Below are positions 1-11,458 of a stretch of DNA of 64,000 nt, piece after piece (positions within the stretch are counted from its first letter, which is position 1; each line of letters opens with the position of its first letter). The position numbers were made by a program, and so were the translations under genes. The DNA is from Vesta saturnalis (lineage: Eukaryota; Arthropoda; Insecta; Coleoptera; Lampyridae), in assembly GCA_036346205.1 (NCBI GenBank), contig JARFJB010001948.1, positions 859,501 through 923,500 on the forward strand. Direction: 5' to 3'. The notes beneath the pieces were generated by a model, which was given only the letters and a program-made list of their open reading frames with translations, was not told the DNA's origin and did no database searches.

Positions 1-1980
1 TTTGTAAACACAAAAACAATAATCTGTCAGAATGACGTTTAAAACTTCATGTCAGATAGAGATCAATAGACATAAACCCGCTCCAAAGAATACGATTTGA
101 GTTCTTTTAAACCTTTTTGTAATATCAACATTATAAAAGAAATGTAGTACCTGAGATGATTATTTTTTATTACGTTTTATTAAAACTGAATGGGTTCAAT
201 CTACAAAGATATCATTTACTAGTTAATTTTTACTTTGCTTGCTAATTAATTTCGGTTTGCATAAATGAATTTTAAGCTTTATGTTTACTAACTCCTTTCT
301 TAATTGGTCGCACCGGCTAACTCAAGTTAAGATAAAGAAACGATTTCTGTTATCATTGCCCAAAATTATGTTCATTTCGATTTATTCATTTATCTGTATT
401 CCTATTGAGTTGGTCTCTTTCTGCATTTATATATTCAATAATTGTGTAAGCTGGTGATATTAATAGTCTTTAGCAATAAAAGTAAATCAAACGTTATACT
501 CATTTAATTAAATTCTAATTAAGAACGATAATGCATCAATATGCTGGTCACAAATATTTATAGAATCAAACCTAAATCTACAATAACCTTCTTAAAACTA
601 ACAGATAACAAATAAAATCTTTACCAAAATCAAACAAATTGTTCTCGTTTAATTGAGACAATCAATTGTAAAGTTTCGAGAAATCAAACACAAAAGTTTT
701 ATTTATTAACACAAACAAAAAAGGTTCTTACTTATTTTCGTTGCAACTGATGATGTAATGCTGGCGTTTCTTTGTCCGCTAAAGGGGGCCTTAGATAGGT
801 TAAAAATTGCTCTTCAGATGATGTCACTTGCCGGCACCATGAAACCCCTTCTCTATTGCTTATCTTCCCTGATACTTTTGTGTAGCTAACGGTTACGGTT
901 CTGAGATATACAACACGCGTTATCTTCACTTATTCTGTCACTTTTTATTATTTTAATAAGGAAGTTAATTTTTTACTTCTTCCCTATCACCGTGAATTTC
1001 TTATTTGTAATTTGAACACTTTATAGCGCAGCGTGATTATACAATGTCTCTTCGACTGCGAGTTCTGATCGCTTATTTTTTATGCGACCCTTTCTGTTCG
1101 CTTACTTATTTCGACTCTCTGTGGTCGCTCCCTATATGCGACTGATTCAAAAACTGAATATCATTATTATAACAGCGTCATTCCTTCCCACACATGCACT
1201 TACAAATGCCGCGTATTCAAATTGAATATACAGATAACTTAAATTAACTCAAGCTTTTCATCTTAATATTAATTACATTTAAATACAAATAAACAATAAC
1301 CGTTTCTTTATCCAAAAAAATAATATATAAATATCTAGTCTCGTATAATCTAGAGCGAAATTTTGATTTTTCTAAAGTTCCCGTTACAAAATACATGTTA
1401 ATAAAAACAATTCCAAAGCGCCCACTTCTATAAGATATCAATAATACAGTTTAACCATTCTCGTTCATATATAATTAATTTTTAGAATTACCTTGCGTTA
1501 TATTAAGAAACTGTATAAAGAAAAATTAAATTTTCTTTAAAAAGTATGTGTACACTTTTTCTTATAAAATTAATCGTTATTCAGATATTGTTTTTTTTTG
1601 TCGCTAAATTAAGCGTCGTATCAAAAGCTTGTACAGAACATAATTGATGTTTAAGGTCTATGTACAGGTATTTTTGTATCTTTAAAATATGCAGCTGTGG
1701 TAGAAATATTTGATAAAAACCAAAAACTGCTCCTCCCCTCTCCTACGCTGGATTTCTCCCAAAATCTAATCAGTTCCAAGCAAAATGAAAACAAGTTTGA
1801 ATACAAACTTTTAAATACTAAGTGTTTTCGTTTTGGAGTTATCAAGAATACTAACACACATCCACACAGACACACAACACACACATCCAGACATTATGGT
1901 CACCCTTTGCCAAGAGTTGTAAAATGACCTATCAATTTAGCAATACTGAAAAAAAATTGGAGTGCATAACTTTCTATACC
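1..1980 (+). repeat. Interspersed repeat R1, copy A (interrupted, 5' end outside window)
   Basis: Positions 1-75 and about 1412-1980 align, collinearly and throughout, with the reverse complement of 11459-12191. Shared landmarks are AAAACTTCATGTCAGATAG near 40, the 'cttctataa...aataatacagttta' block near 1425, a 'gcgtcgtatca' block near 1612, the 'agaaatatttgataaa' block near 1700 and a short CA-rich patch near 1855-1890. No protein is encoded. It is probably a non-autonomous DNA element, because copy B has perfect terminal inverted repeats. The right end of this copy decays after 'ctttctatacctacc' near 1980. Confidence 0.7.
89..1411. mobile_element. 1.3-kb insertion inside repeat R1
   Basis: This stretch is absent from R1 copy B. 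It is bounded by a short direct repeat, TCCAAAG at 82-88 and 1412-1418, which would be a 7-bp target duplication (8 bp if one C/T mismatch is allowed). I see no terminal inverted repeats and no coding motif. It is AT-rich, with a somewhat more GC-rich part near 735-860 and 1030-1140. Its class is unknown. Confidence 0.4.
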
Positions 1981-2043
1981 TACCCAATACGTGCACGATT
2001 TTTTTGCTACCAAATTCCACACATAGTACACTCTCTTAATATT

Positions 2044-2760
2044 GCTTTTTTAGACCCTTAAAGATAGCATGGCGACATATTTTATTTCAGTGGAAAAAAA
2101 CATAGGGTAGAAAATACATTACCTTCATTACTACAGAAATTAATCGATAACATTTCTCCAAATGCTGAGAAAAATATTGTTTCTGTGTTCAGGAAAACTG
2201 GCCTTATTCCACTGAACAAGAATAAGTTTTTAATAGGTTACGAAACTAAAACTATGAACGACCAAGAAACGCCAGTTGTTAATGATACATTTATGTATAT
2301 TATAAAAGAATTAAGGTACAGTGACTTAGTTACTTAGAGGTACCGATAAAAAAATACCAAATGTCCAAGGCAAAAGTGTTGCACCTGATTCAAGCAGTTC
2401 AGGAGTGTTTGATAATTTCAAGGAGTTATCTAGCAACTCTTGTGAGTCAGCGTCTACCCACTCTAATAGGTATGTGGAATCCACACAGGAAGAAGAATCA
2501 ATTCAAGAAAACATTAATGAAGAATACTCAGTTCTCGTAAAATTTCCAGTGCAGCTCAAAATTGCAAATTAAAAAATAGAATTTATATAGGCCGAGTTAG
2601 TGCAGTTCATCAGTAAACCTTTGAAGTTAGCTTTCTGAGAAACAACGCAACGAACAAAAGAAAACACAAACATTTACTATTTTCCGTAGGTGCCGGATTT
2701 ATCAGAATTGACTGCACAACACATTCTGGAAAAACGAACTTTAGTATAAGAAGACTTTTT
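2044..2760 (+). pseudogene. Tigger/pogo (CENP-B-like DDE) transposase remnant, C-terminal part
   Basis: Across shifting frames the plus strand reads as the C-terminal third of a Jerky/Tigger-type transposase. A tryptophan-rich 'WRHILFQWKK' stretch near 2065-2095 is followed by the family hallmark FRKTGLIPLN near 2190-2220. An acidic serine-rich linker follows at about 2340-2530, and a degraded C-terminal tail runs near 2580-2760. Stops and frameshifts interrupt it several times. The catalytic DDE core and the CENP-B DNA-binding domains are absent, so this is a dead 5'-truncated fragment. Confidence 0.65.
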
Positions 2761-3536
2761 TACTTTAATGTTGACAGCAATGAGTATGAGTGACAAATGT
2801 TTGTAATGTTCCCACGCACTTCTTTTTTATATATCTGTATGTACAAGTAGACGAAGTTGTAAAACTGATTTAATACTCATCCCCTTCTCTAATTATATTT
2901 TTAAAAAATATAGTTCCTACCATATGTAATAGGAAATATTGGAAAAAATTATAACCATTCCTATCATTAGCAGGTGAATAGGAACAAGGACTCTGTCTTA
3001 AACATGTGCAGACTCGTCCGTTACGTTCAATTTTAGTATGTAAGAAGCCTACAGTAAACACTTTTATAATAATCATTCTGAATTACTCAAACAAATAATC
3101 AATCTTCATGTCATTTATTTTTAATTATTAAATTAACAAAAGAATTGTGTATAATAAAAACATATTTTAAAGGATTTAGTCCCGATATAAGCCTGTCAAT
3201 AGATAAAGTACATACCCTGAAATACTCTTGCCATTAATTTAATATTATAAGCTATCACTGTATTTGTTAACTACTTAGCATGGCTTCCTATTGTAGAATT
3301 AAAATAATAAGTTACAAATAAATTTTTAACTCTGTAAGAAATAAAAATAAGCCATATTCTATATACTATATTGTTTATAAATACATATAATAAAAATACA
3401 GTTTATTACAAAACACTAAAGTCACATAATTTAAATAGATGTATTAATTGAATATTTTGTACATGAAAAATAACATAAATAATATTGTATAAAAACATAC
3501 GTTTTTATATACAATTATTACATCATGCTCACAAAA
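2761..3536. other. No gene; probable 3' UTR/flank of the LEPROT gene
   Basis: AT-rich sequence without coding signal. Several AATAAA-like hexamers occur on the minus strand, for example 3402-3407, and could end the LEPROT transcript, but nothing here singles one out. Confidence 0.3.
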
Positions 3537-5958
3537 TTACCACATGTTATAATCAGAATCTTCCTGATCAAAAGTAATAAAGAACCCAAGTAAAGTTGCA
3601 TAAACAACTACATTTCCAGCTAATGTTAAATAACAAGCACCCCACGCAATAGTTGGATCCGTATGGGGAGCTCGTGCCAGTACAATTGGTAAAGCAAATG
3701 AACTTACAACTAAACCCATGGTAATGAAGACTGCAGATTCCATACAAGCATTACTTGAACCTTGGTGTTCTGTGAACCGTCTTGCCATTAAGGTTGGAAT
3801 TGGTGCGAGGATGTAAAACAATACTACAAAAAAGGGCCACCATAACCTAAAATTATCAATAGCTGTAGAAAAATAAATTGTTTACAAGTTTTCTTTATTT
3901 ACAATTTGCTTTACTTTAATGTGTCAGTATTTTCATTTAAAAATCTTTACAGTAATATCTGGTATTTGTAAAAATACCTGGAAAAATTCCTATGGCCAGG
4001 AAGGCAGGAAAATTAAAATAATTCAATCACTAAAACGAGTTAATTAACCAGTTGGTATAGCCCATAGAAGAAACATACCGTTTATTCTGAACTATCATAC
4101 AAAAGGTTATGGACAAATATACTATAATTGATTATGTATACTGTGATAATATGCACAAACAGTTTTTTAAAAAGTATATATTATATATTATTTTATTTAA
4201 AAAAAACATGAGTATCCTCATAATTTATACAACAAAAACATTTCATTACCTTTACACGACACTAACCAAGATAGTAAATAAGAGAGGTATACACACAACA
4301 TATAGTAACTGCATGCTGCTGTGGGAAAATTTCATAGTCAGTGTGTGACAGAGATGAGAGTGAGAGATGGAATATAGAGAGTCAAATCTTAAGATCTTTC
4401 CAACATTGTACGTATGCGTAATATGTTTTATCTCATACATTGGGTTTTAATGTTTTTGACAATGGGTTAGAAGAATTGTTTTCTAGTACATTATGCATTT
4501 CTTTACCATGCAAAGAACATGACGCAGATATAATATCAAGATCTGTTTATTATTATGTATTAATCATAATCAAACAATACTATAAACAAGATGATAAAGG
4601 TCAAGTGCAAAGTAGAAGAAGGAATCGAGACTGCAATTTTCTTTATTTTTTGTGTTCTTTTGTGCCTATAAAGAATACCCGAATATATGAAAACTTTGAT
4701 TTTATGACCGTCCCCTAGGATTTTTTTAGATTTGAACAATTTATTTCCAGTAAGTGCATTTTGGTGTTTAGAAATAGGAACTGTGTGTTTTTTGTGTGAA
4801 ATTTATTAATAAACCTTTATTCGCTGCGTACATTTTATTTCATGTATTTGCTGAAATGGTATAAAACAAATATTGTTGATAAAACAAAATTTAGGACAAT
4901 GAAGTTCATTTTTCTTGAACTTACACTTAGTGAATCCAACTCACAATGGTGGCGGATTCTATTTGTTACTTATTTTAACAGTCTCCTATTTTATTTACTA
5001 TGATAAAAATCAGTATTTGTAAAATTCCAATAGTAGGACAAATCTTTTTAAGACGTCTTAGATATCCTACCTATTACTTACAAGTACTCATTTAACAATA
5101 CTGCAGAAATGCCGGTCGAAAACCATTGTTCCAGATTTCTTTGGACGATAAACAAACCACCATTCCATTGCTATTCACTAAAACTCAGTATTTTTTTGAA
5201 TTAATGTTAAGACTTCAAAAATTAAACAGCATGTGCCGTAAATATTGTATAAATTTGACTCCCTCTATGCTCTATCTATTCTTAATGCGAACAGGCTATG
5301 AAGTGGGTCTACACTGCACCACTTCATGCATATACCTCTCTATCTACTATCGTGACACTGATTAAATACTTACTTATATTGAGGGAGAGCACATGCCAAT
5401 ATAACTAAAGTCATTCCAATAGATCCCGCAAATGCTAAACTAACCAACCTGAAATTTAATAAAAAAACATTAACATACTTTTATTGGAAAAATTCAATAA
5501 TTGATTGTTTATGATCTTGATGAATCAACAAGAACAATCGTGATTGATATAATTATTACAAATATACATTGTATACAAATGTACTATCAAATACTATAGA
5601 AAAACTACGATTAAAAAATTTTAAATAAAAATAAAAAATAATACTTACGCTGTAAGGTGAGGAATCCAAAATTAGACGAACAGTAACATAGAATCATGAA
5701 AAAAAATGCAGTATTAAGTAAATCAGTTTTATTTAACATAAGGCTTAAACCAAACGTCTTGAATTGGATCATTGTTACAACTGATCGTAATTTAGTGCAA
5801 TTTATTACTTTCTACAATTCAGAACACTGGTTCATAAGAAGCTTACATTTTAATTTAATCTAAATTTGCAAGATTATAAACCAAATTGTATTGCTTATTG
5901 GAAAAAAACATATTTTAATAAATACGTAAATTAGTTTCTCACCTTTAATACCTGCCAT
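3537..5958 (-). CDS. LEPROT: LEPROT/endospanin (Vps55-like) membrane protein, four exons including a 1-nt exon
   Basis: Small four-helix membrane protein of the OB-RGRP/Vps55 family, which acts in endosome-to-vacuole/lysosome sorting and receptor surface levels. Coding exons on the minus strand are 5958-5943 (ATG, MAGIK plus one base), 5649 (one base, C), 5448-5374 and 3846-3537 (stop TAA at 3539-3537). Together they make 402 nt, or 133 residues, close to the usual ~131. Family landmarks are MAGIKALVSLAF at the start, GSIGMTLVILACALPQY (helix 1), WWPFFVVLFYILAPIPTLMARR (about residues 33-54, helix 2), an MGLVVSSFALPIVLARAP block (helix 3) and WGACYLTLAGNVVVYATLLGFF (helix 4). Introns are about 1527, 200 and 293 nt, all GT-AG. 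The family assignment is certain; the 1-nt exon is inferred from reading frame and splice signals. Confidence 0.9.
5649..5649 (-). other. LEPROT: Single-nucleotide exon (C) of LEPROT
   Basis: On the minus strand the sequence reads ...cctcaccttacag|C|gtaagtatt: a good acceptor and a consensus donor separated by one base. Exon 1 ends AAAG before gtgaga (phase 1), while exon 2 after aaatttcag starts GTTGGTTAG and is only open if entered in phase 2. Direct joining gives an immediate stop. Adding the single C gives GCG (Ala) and restores the conserved K-A-L-V of the family. An alternative acceptor 14 nt inside exon 2 (exon starting at 5434) would also keep frame but would delete the conserved LVSL. 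Confidence 0.72.
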
Positions 5959-6558
5959 TGTAATTTGTAAACACTATTCTCCAAGTTTCACTAAATCCCA
6001 ATTACACAAAATTTAACATCACAAATGTAAAATATATTATTTTCTATAAGGCTGCAATTTCAAATATCTCTTTTTTATTTCTGTCATTGATGTAACTTTT
6101 AAAAAAATAACTTTAAACTGCTGACAGCTGAATCACTCAACCTCAATTTATATTAAGTACCAACAGTTTTTTTTTTTCTATCGTGCCAATCTTCAAAAAG
6201 TAATGCACTAAATGTTTTGAAAAAATTGTTGTAATCTGTATTACCATCCACAAATTCCTGCATCATTGTAAAGAAATGTACTACTCATTTTTTACAAACT
6301 ACACCGAAAAAATCACTTTTATAGAATTCGGTAAACTTGAAATTATGTGTTCATATATTATGCACATAAATCCCATATGCTTATTATTTTACTTTGTTTT
6401 CGACGTTTTTGTTGAGTATAATAAACTTTATATTAATATTTTTTCTGCGACCGTCTTAAAAGTAGTCGTCTCTAATACCAAAAACTGTCATTGAAGTTGA
6501 TGTTTTTATTACTAATAAAAAAAAGTCTTTGTTGCTCAGGCAACACTTTTAGTTCCTA
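5959..6558. other. LEPROT 5' flank, nothing further recognised
   Basis: AT-rich, with no TATA-like core promoter that I can single out. The 5' UTR of LEPROT must start here. Small open frames are not supported by any motif. Confidence 0.3.
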
Positions 6559-7335
6559 GCCATAAAATAGTATATTAAGAAACAAGTTTCATAAGATGCA
6601 TTTTTATCGCACGAGTCCAAGTTTAGAAAACGACCCGCGCAGCGGGGAGTTTTCTAATGGACGAATGCGATAAAGCGTCTTATGAAACGAGTTTCTTATA
6701 CTATTTTTTCTATTTTGCGTATTTGTGTTGAAAATTTTGAAAAAATGTAAATTCCATTTGTTACCTTATTTCATAATTTTGAATGTAGGTTGGCAACAGT
6801 GGTATTTGTTTGTTTGAGTTCGATACAAATGTAGGGTATTAAAACTATTATTTGTTACTAATTCATTTCAAACTACCTTATAAATATGTTCTTAATAGAA
6901 GTTGTATACTATATACATTATAATCGGAATAAAATTACACTATACTATGTAAACTTAATAATTTACACTCAAGTGAAGTTAACAAGGTTAAATGAAGGTT
7001 ATATTTTACACAAAAGATGCGATCGGCTTAATCTGAAAGCATATTGACGCTTTATCTTGAAACACAAGAAAAAAGAGAAAAGAGAAATCGTCCATATTCG
7101 GTTTTGGTCATCTTAATCATTGCAATACATTAATCAGGAATAATTCAATACAAAGAATATATACACATTTCAAATAAGAATAGGTTATATTTATGTTTAC
7201 ATACATCAATAAAGAACTTCATTAGTCTACTTACCAACATCAAGAAAAAAAATGTTAGGTTACTAAACTTTAAAGCCAAACATTAAAACAACCGTTTGAG
7301 TATCATAATGTACATATTAAACACGCAAAATAGAA
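6559..7335. mobile_element. Possible insertion carrying hairpin 1
   Basis: ACACTTTTAGTTCCTA (6543-6558) and ACACTTTTACTTCCTA (7336-7351) are 16-bp direct repeats with one mismatch, as expected of a target duplication. The motif GCAAAATAGAAAAA occurs at the inner right end (7323-7336) and inverted next to the hairpin (about 6706-6720). No coding sequence lies between them. The boundaries are inferred. Confidence 0.4.
6567..6712. repeat. Foldback hairpin 1 (about 145 bp)
   Basis: Near-perfect inverted repeat. The left arm starts AAAATAGTATATTAAGAAAC and runs through 'gtttcataagatgc' and 'atcgcacga' to 'tttagaaaac'. The right arm returns through 'gttttctaatgg', 'gcgataaagcg' and 'cttatgaaac' to 'gtttcttatactattt'. 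The loop is GC-rich (gacccgcgcagcgggg). It lies 0.7 kb from the tyrosine-recombinase remnant and resembles hairpins at 11282-11446 and 45721-46049 in its AAATAGTA end. Confidence 0.8.
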
Positions 7336-7439
7336 AAACACTTTTACTTCCTATTAATTTTTAAATTTTAATGTTTATTTAAAACAACTACAAAATTATT
7401 AAACAACGTCAAAAAAATTACGAACACAATAATTGCAAA

Positions 7440-8420
7440 TTAATTATTTGTATTAATATGAAAAGTGCAATTTGAGGCACTTTGTAAATTAAATAAGCCT
7501 GCAATGTCCTTTTTAGAATAATTATTAAGTTGATTTTGACCATCTACAACTACAGGTTTACTTGTTTCTTCAACTATGGTAATATTGCTAGTTGCACTAG
7601 CGTTAGGTTGATCCAGTCCCAGTATTTTTTTTGCAATATCACTTTTATTTTTTAAGGAATCCTCGACGTAACCTTCTGCCACAGTGCCAGATTTCCAACC
7701 ACCATGTCTTTTCAGACATGTGAGGTCACCGCCAGCATCTACTAGAAGCGTGGCGAAAGTTCGTCGTAAGCAGTGGCCTGTAAATTCTTTCGGATTATAT
7801 AAATTTAAAAATTTAGCGACCTCTTGTGGAACACTCCTAATCTTATGAAGTCCTACTACTACCCGATGAGATTTTCCATTTTGATATTTAAAAAAAAAGG
7901 TAGTTCTGCAAATTTTGTAGGGCGAAGACTTACATATTTTCTATAAATATTTAAATAACTATCTCCCATCACAGTAAATGATCTAGCCTTATTAGTTTTA
8001 GGGTAAGGAATTTTAATCAATAAGGCGCCCAATATCACTAATCTTCAGATGTACTAACTCGCCGCAGGGACCGGCTCCAGCAACACCCAAAATAACCATC
8101 ATCAAATATTGCTCATCATTAGCACAATTCAAGAATCGATTCACTTGTTCTTTGCTAAAAATTCTCGATTTCTTGGGAATATAGCCATTATTCTCTTTTT
8201 TTAAAAAGACACGCAGTTTTGAAAATTTCTCTATATTTATACCATTTTTTAAACATAGTGTTGCCTTCACCATAGAATATTGCGACCAGAGGGTAGAAGC
8301 CTTCATTTTGCTGGACAATTCGGAGAAGTACGTTAATAATACGCTTTCCGTGTATGGTGTTACGTTTTTCTCGCTACACCAATTTACAAATTTCTTATAG
8401 GTATTGTAATGATTAAATAT
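7440..8420 (-). pseudogene. Crypton-like tyrosine recombinase, frameshifted
   Basis: Minus-strand coding remnant of an insect tyrosine recombinase (Crypton-type transposon enzyme). The N-terminal core-binding region reads from about 8415 (YKKFVNWCSEKNV, then STLWSQYSMVKA). The catalytic domain follows, with GVAGAGPCGELVHL near 8090-8050, GHCLRRTFATLL near 7770 (the H-x-x-R box), KRHGGWKS near 7700 (His/Trp box) and AEGYVEDS near 7680, which supplies the nucleophile tyrosine. Two breaks are visible, a stop near 8013 and a frameshift near 7900. The first catalytic arginine, expected within the GVAGAGPCGE block, appears replaced, so the enzyme is probably dead. The C-terminal tail to 7440 is family-variable. 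The hairpins at 6567 and 11282 flank it. Confidence 0.7.
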
Positions 8421-9350
8421 CTTTCAAATGGAGATAGGGTTCTTTTTGAGGTTTTGTATATAATTATAATGCACCGTACTAGCTCAAATCTCAAATGGGG
8501 ATAGAGTTCTATTTGTTGGGAAATATACATAAATATAATTTAAACTTTGATACGTATTTATTTTTTTTTTATATGTTATGATTGAATTGCATTCAAAAGT
8601 ACAGCTGGAATTATTAACTGGTTCTTTATTATGTGGATTCCACGTTATATCAAGTATCTTGTATGTGAAACGAGACTTACTAAAGTTTGCACAATGACGC
8701 ATGCGTTGCGTATCAAATGAAATCAAATACCAAACTGTCAAAATTGTTAAATGGTAACTTCCTAAAAATGTAATCTTAATTTTGTAATTGAAATTGAAAT
8801 TTGGAAAGAATGCTAAATTTATAATTGTTTTACAGATGTTTACACAGCTATTGCATAGACATTTACACCTATACATAAAATATAAATGCAGGAAATCACA
8901 CAAATAATGAATACAAGTTGAAGGGTTATGATTAAAAATTAATTCACATGTGCATCGGCATAACTGCAAAAGGATGTGTTGATTCAGCTGGTTCCATTCA
9001 CAAACGTTGGCTCCTTCCAGTCGGTGATCGATGTTATTGATCCGTTCCACTTGCTGCTGCAGTACTTCCAATAATTCAACAATGTCCCTCGGATAAATGG
9101 ATGCTTTTCTTGTGGTAAACGTGCTTATAATTGCTTAAATGTTTTCACTCAAGCACTAAATTGTTTATTATAATATTTATTTAATTGTTGTATTACATTG
9201 CTTCAATTATTTTCGGTTTAAATATTGTTTTAAAGTTGTAAAATTTTTAAATTAACTCCACTTTTTTTTAGCATCCGATATGGAATATCATTTATTAATA
9301 TGTCGCAGCAGGAAATAAACATCAATTGGAAAAATTGAATAAATTTTATT
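8421..9350. other. AT-rich stretch, short direct repeat, no gene
   Basis: A direct repeat of about 22 bp occurs at 8424-8445 and 8488-8510 ('tcaaatggagatagggttct' and 'tcaaatggggatagagttct'). A long open frame on the minus strand (9071-8484) has no recognisable motif and biased Phe/Tyr/Asn composition, so I do not call it a gene. Confidence 0.3.
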
Positions 9351-9413
9351 TTACGACAACGTAACCAAAAATAATTACGACAACGTAACCAAAAATAAAT
9401 TACAACAACCGAA
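9351..9413 (+). repeat. 24-bp tandem repeat, 2.6 units
   Basis: The unit ttacgacaacgtaaccaaaaataa is repeated exactly at 9351-9374 and 9375-9398, followed by a diverged partial unit (attacaacaaccgaac). Confidence 0.85.
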
Positions 9414-11281
9414 CTTTTCAAAACGTCAAACATAAATCGTAACAACTTGTTAAATTTAAATCGTAATAAACTTTACGAACATGGAAATTTATCGGTAACC
9501 TAACTTTATTTAAGATTGTAGGTTAAGAACAATTGTTTCTGAACTCTCGTCTCTTCAATAAACTCGTATCAAATTTTCCGATAAAAAACGTGGTTTTAAA
9601 CTTACGTGTTAACACAAAACACAACACTTTGACCTTTGTCATAAAAATTTAAACTTTGAGAAACAATTAGAAGAGAGAGCAACTGATCAGGAACAATTCC
9701 TTTAATACTTTTCTGTTAGCTACAAAAATTTCAATTTTTTTTAAGAATATAAACAAGGTAACCAAGTCTGTGATTGGTTAATATAAATTTGAAAACCTAT
9801 CCAAAATGTAAATTATGCTATAACTTTCTTAATAAGCTACTGATTTAAATTTTAAAAACAGAAATGAAATCTGTGCAAGATTCCGCACAAAATGATACCT
9901 CACTTGATATACATCTGTCAAAAAATGTACGATTTAACTTATCCTAAACTAAATTTGCTTATATCTAAAAAATCTTACTTTCTACACTTAAACTAAATAC
10001 ATATTCGTGATCTGCACGAAAATTTGAATTAGAAAACATTTATTTTATCTCCAATACCTTAAATTTAGAGGAAAATTCTTTTTTACATAAGAAATTTGTG
10101 TAGTTAACCCCATTTTGTTAAATTTATGTTCAAATGACTTGTACAAAGTAAATTACTGCATGTAAATGAGGAAAACCTCCTATTAACTATATTAACAATT
10201 TATTCTAAGCTGAACTTACTCTATAAAACTATAAATTTGCAAAAAACCTTAAATTTAAAACTTAACCTAACTTAATTTAAATGTTCATATAATTTGCGTA
10301 TTTAACGTCCAAATTAATCAAAATGTTACTCACATAACTTATAAAATCCGTCTTTAATATTCTCAATGTTCACTTTTATTGTAGCGTTTAAATGTTAGTC
10401 ACATCAACGATCCATATCGTTAAACACATTTCTTTAAAAATCTAACACAGTAATGTATCTGCTTGTAAATATCCATATGTTAAATTGTTGTGTAAATTGT
10501 GCTTAATGTTTACTATGTACTACTTTGTCTGTCGCACTTATATTTTCACTACCATTGTGAGTAATAATTAAATCATGTTCGTACTGTAACCCTTTCTCAA
10601 ATTTTCACAACTTTACTGCATTTTACCTTACTTATAATATGTCCCTAATATAATCATAATTCTAGACTGTGTGCTAAACATCTGTAAAATACCCAAATGC
10701 CAAAATACTTTAAGTGAACTGTAAATTTAATGAAATAATTTCTACGAACTTAATCGTACTTACAAATGTAACTTCATTTAACCTTCCTGACATGTTTCTT
10801 ATGTAGCACAATGCTTTTTATGACTGAACCAACTTGTATAAATCTTATTAAGCCTGTTTCATCAAAACAAATCACTTTCTTTCAATCGTTTACCAAAATA
10901 CTTCAAATAAATGCAGTGTAAATATACTGTAATTGATCTCAAATTGTTCTACATAAAAATTACAAGCTTAAACTCTCAAATCCCTGTCTTAATCTTATAT
11001 CTAACCATCTCAGTATATTCATATACGTCTTTAGATTTAACGGACGGAAGATCTGATACTACTTATTCTGCACATTGTAAAATTTCTAATGGTGTATCGC
11101 CTTCATTCTCATTCATTTCAAACATTTTCAATCAGAAAATTTTCAATAGGAGTTTTTACGTGTCACTTTGACGAAATAAATAAAATGTAAAACAAAAATT
11201 CAACAGAAGTTGATTTTATTTATTAATTTTTTTTAGTAATTTGATTTACTATTTTGAATCCGGTTCTTTCGGTCGCAGAAA
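9414..11281. other. AT-rich intergenic DNA, nothing recognised
   Basis: No domains, RNA genes or repeats that I could identify. It may be the body of the element bracketed by hairpins 1 and 2. Confidence 0.25.
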
Positions 11282-11446
11282 AAATAGTATGTATTATTCG
11301 GATTAAAAGTGACTTTATGTGACACACAATTCTTTTCATTAGCTCGGCTACGCTGCGCTTCTCCTCACCAATAAAAAGAATTGTTAGTCACAAAAAGTGG
11401 CACTTTTAATCCTAATAATACAATCTACTATTTATTTGCTACTTAA
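11282..11446. repeat. Foldback hairpin 2 (about 165 bp)
   Basis: The left arm reads AAAAAATAGTATG, then 'cggattaaaagtgac', 'gtgacacacaattctttt'. The right arm returns 'aaaagaattgttagtcac', 'gtggcacttttaatcc', 'atctactatttatttgc'. The central loop is GC-rich (agctcggctacgctgcgc). It has the same layout and AAATAGTA terminus as hairpin 1. Confidence 0.8.
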
Positions 11447-11458
11447 ACATCCATTTTT

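Noticed and set aside
5434..5448. Alternative LEPROT splice without the 1-nt exon (acceptor at 5435-5436)
   Set aside because: It keeps frame but skips the first AG and deletes the conserved LVSL, and leaves the strong cttacag-C-gtaagt pair unexplained. Still listed as the main alternative.
8484..9071. 195-codon open frame on the minus strand
   Set aside because: AT-driven composition, no motif, no neighbours or splice context; likely chance in AT-rich DNA.
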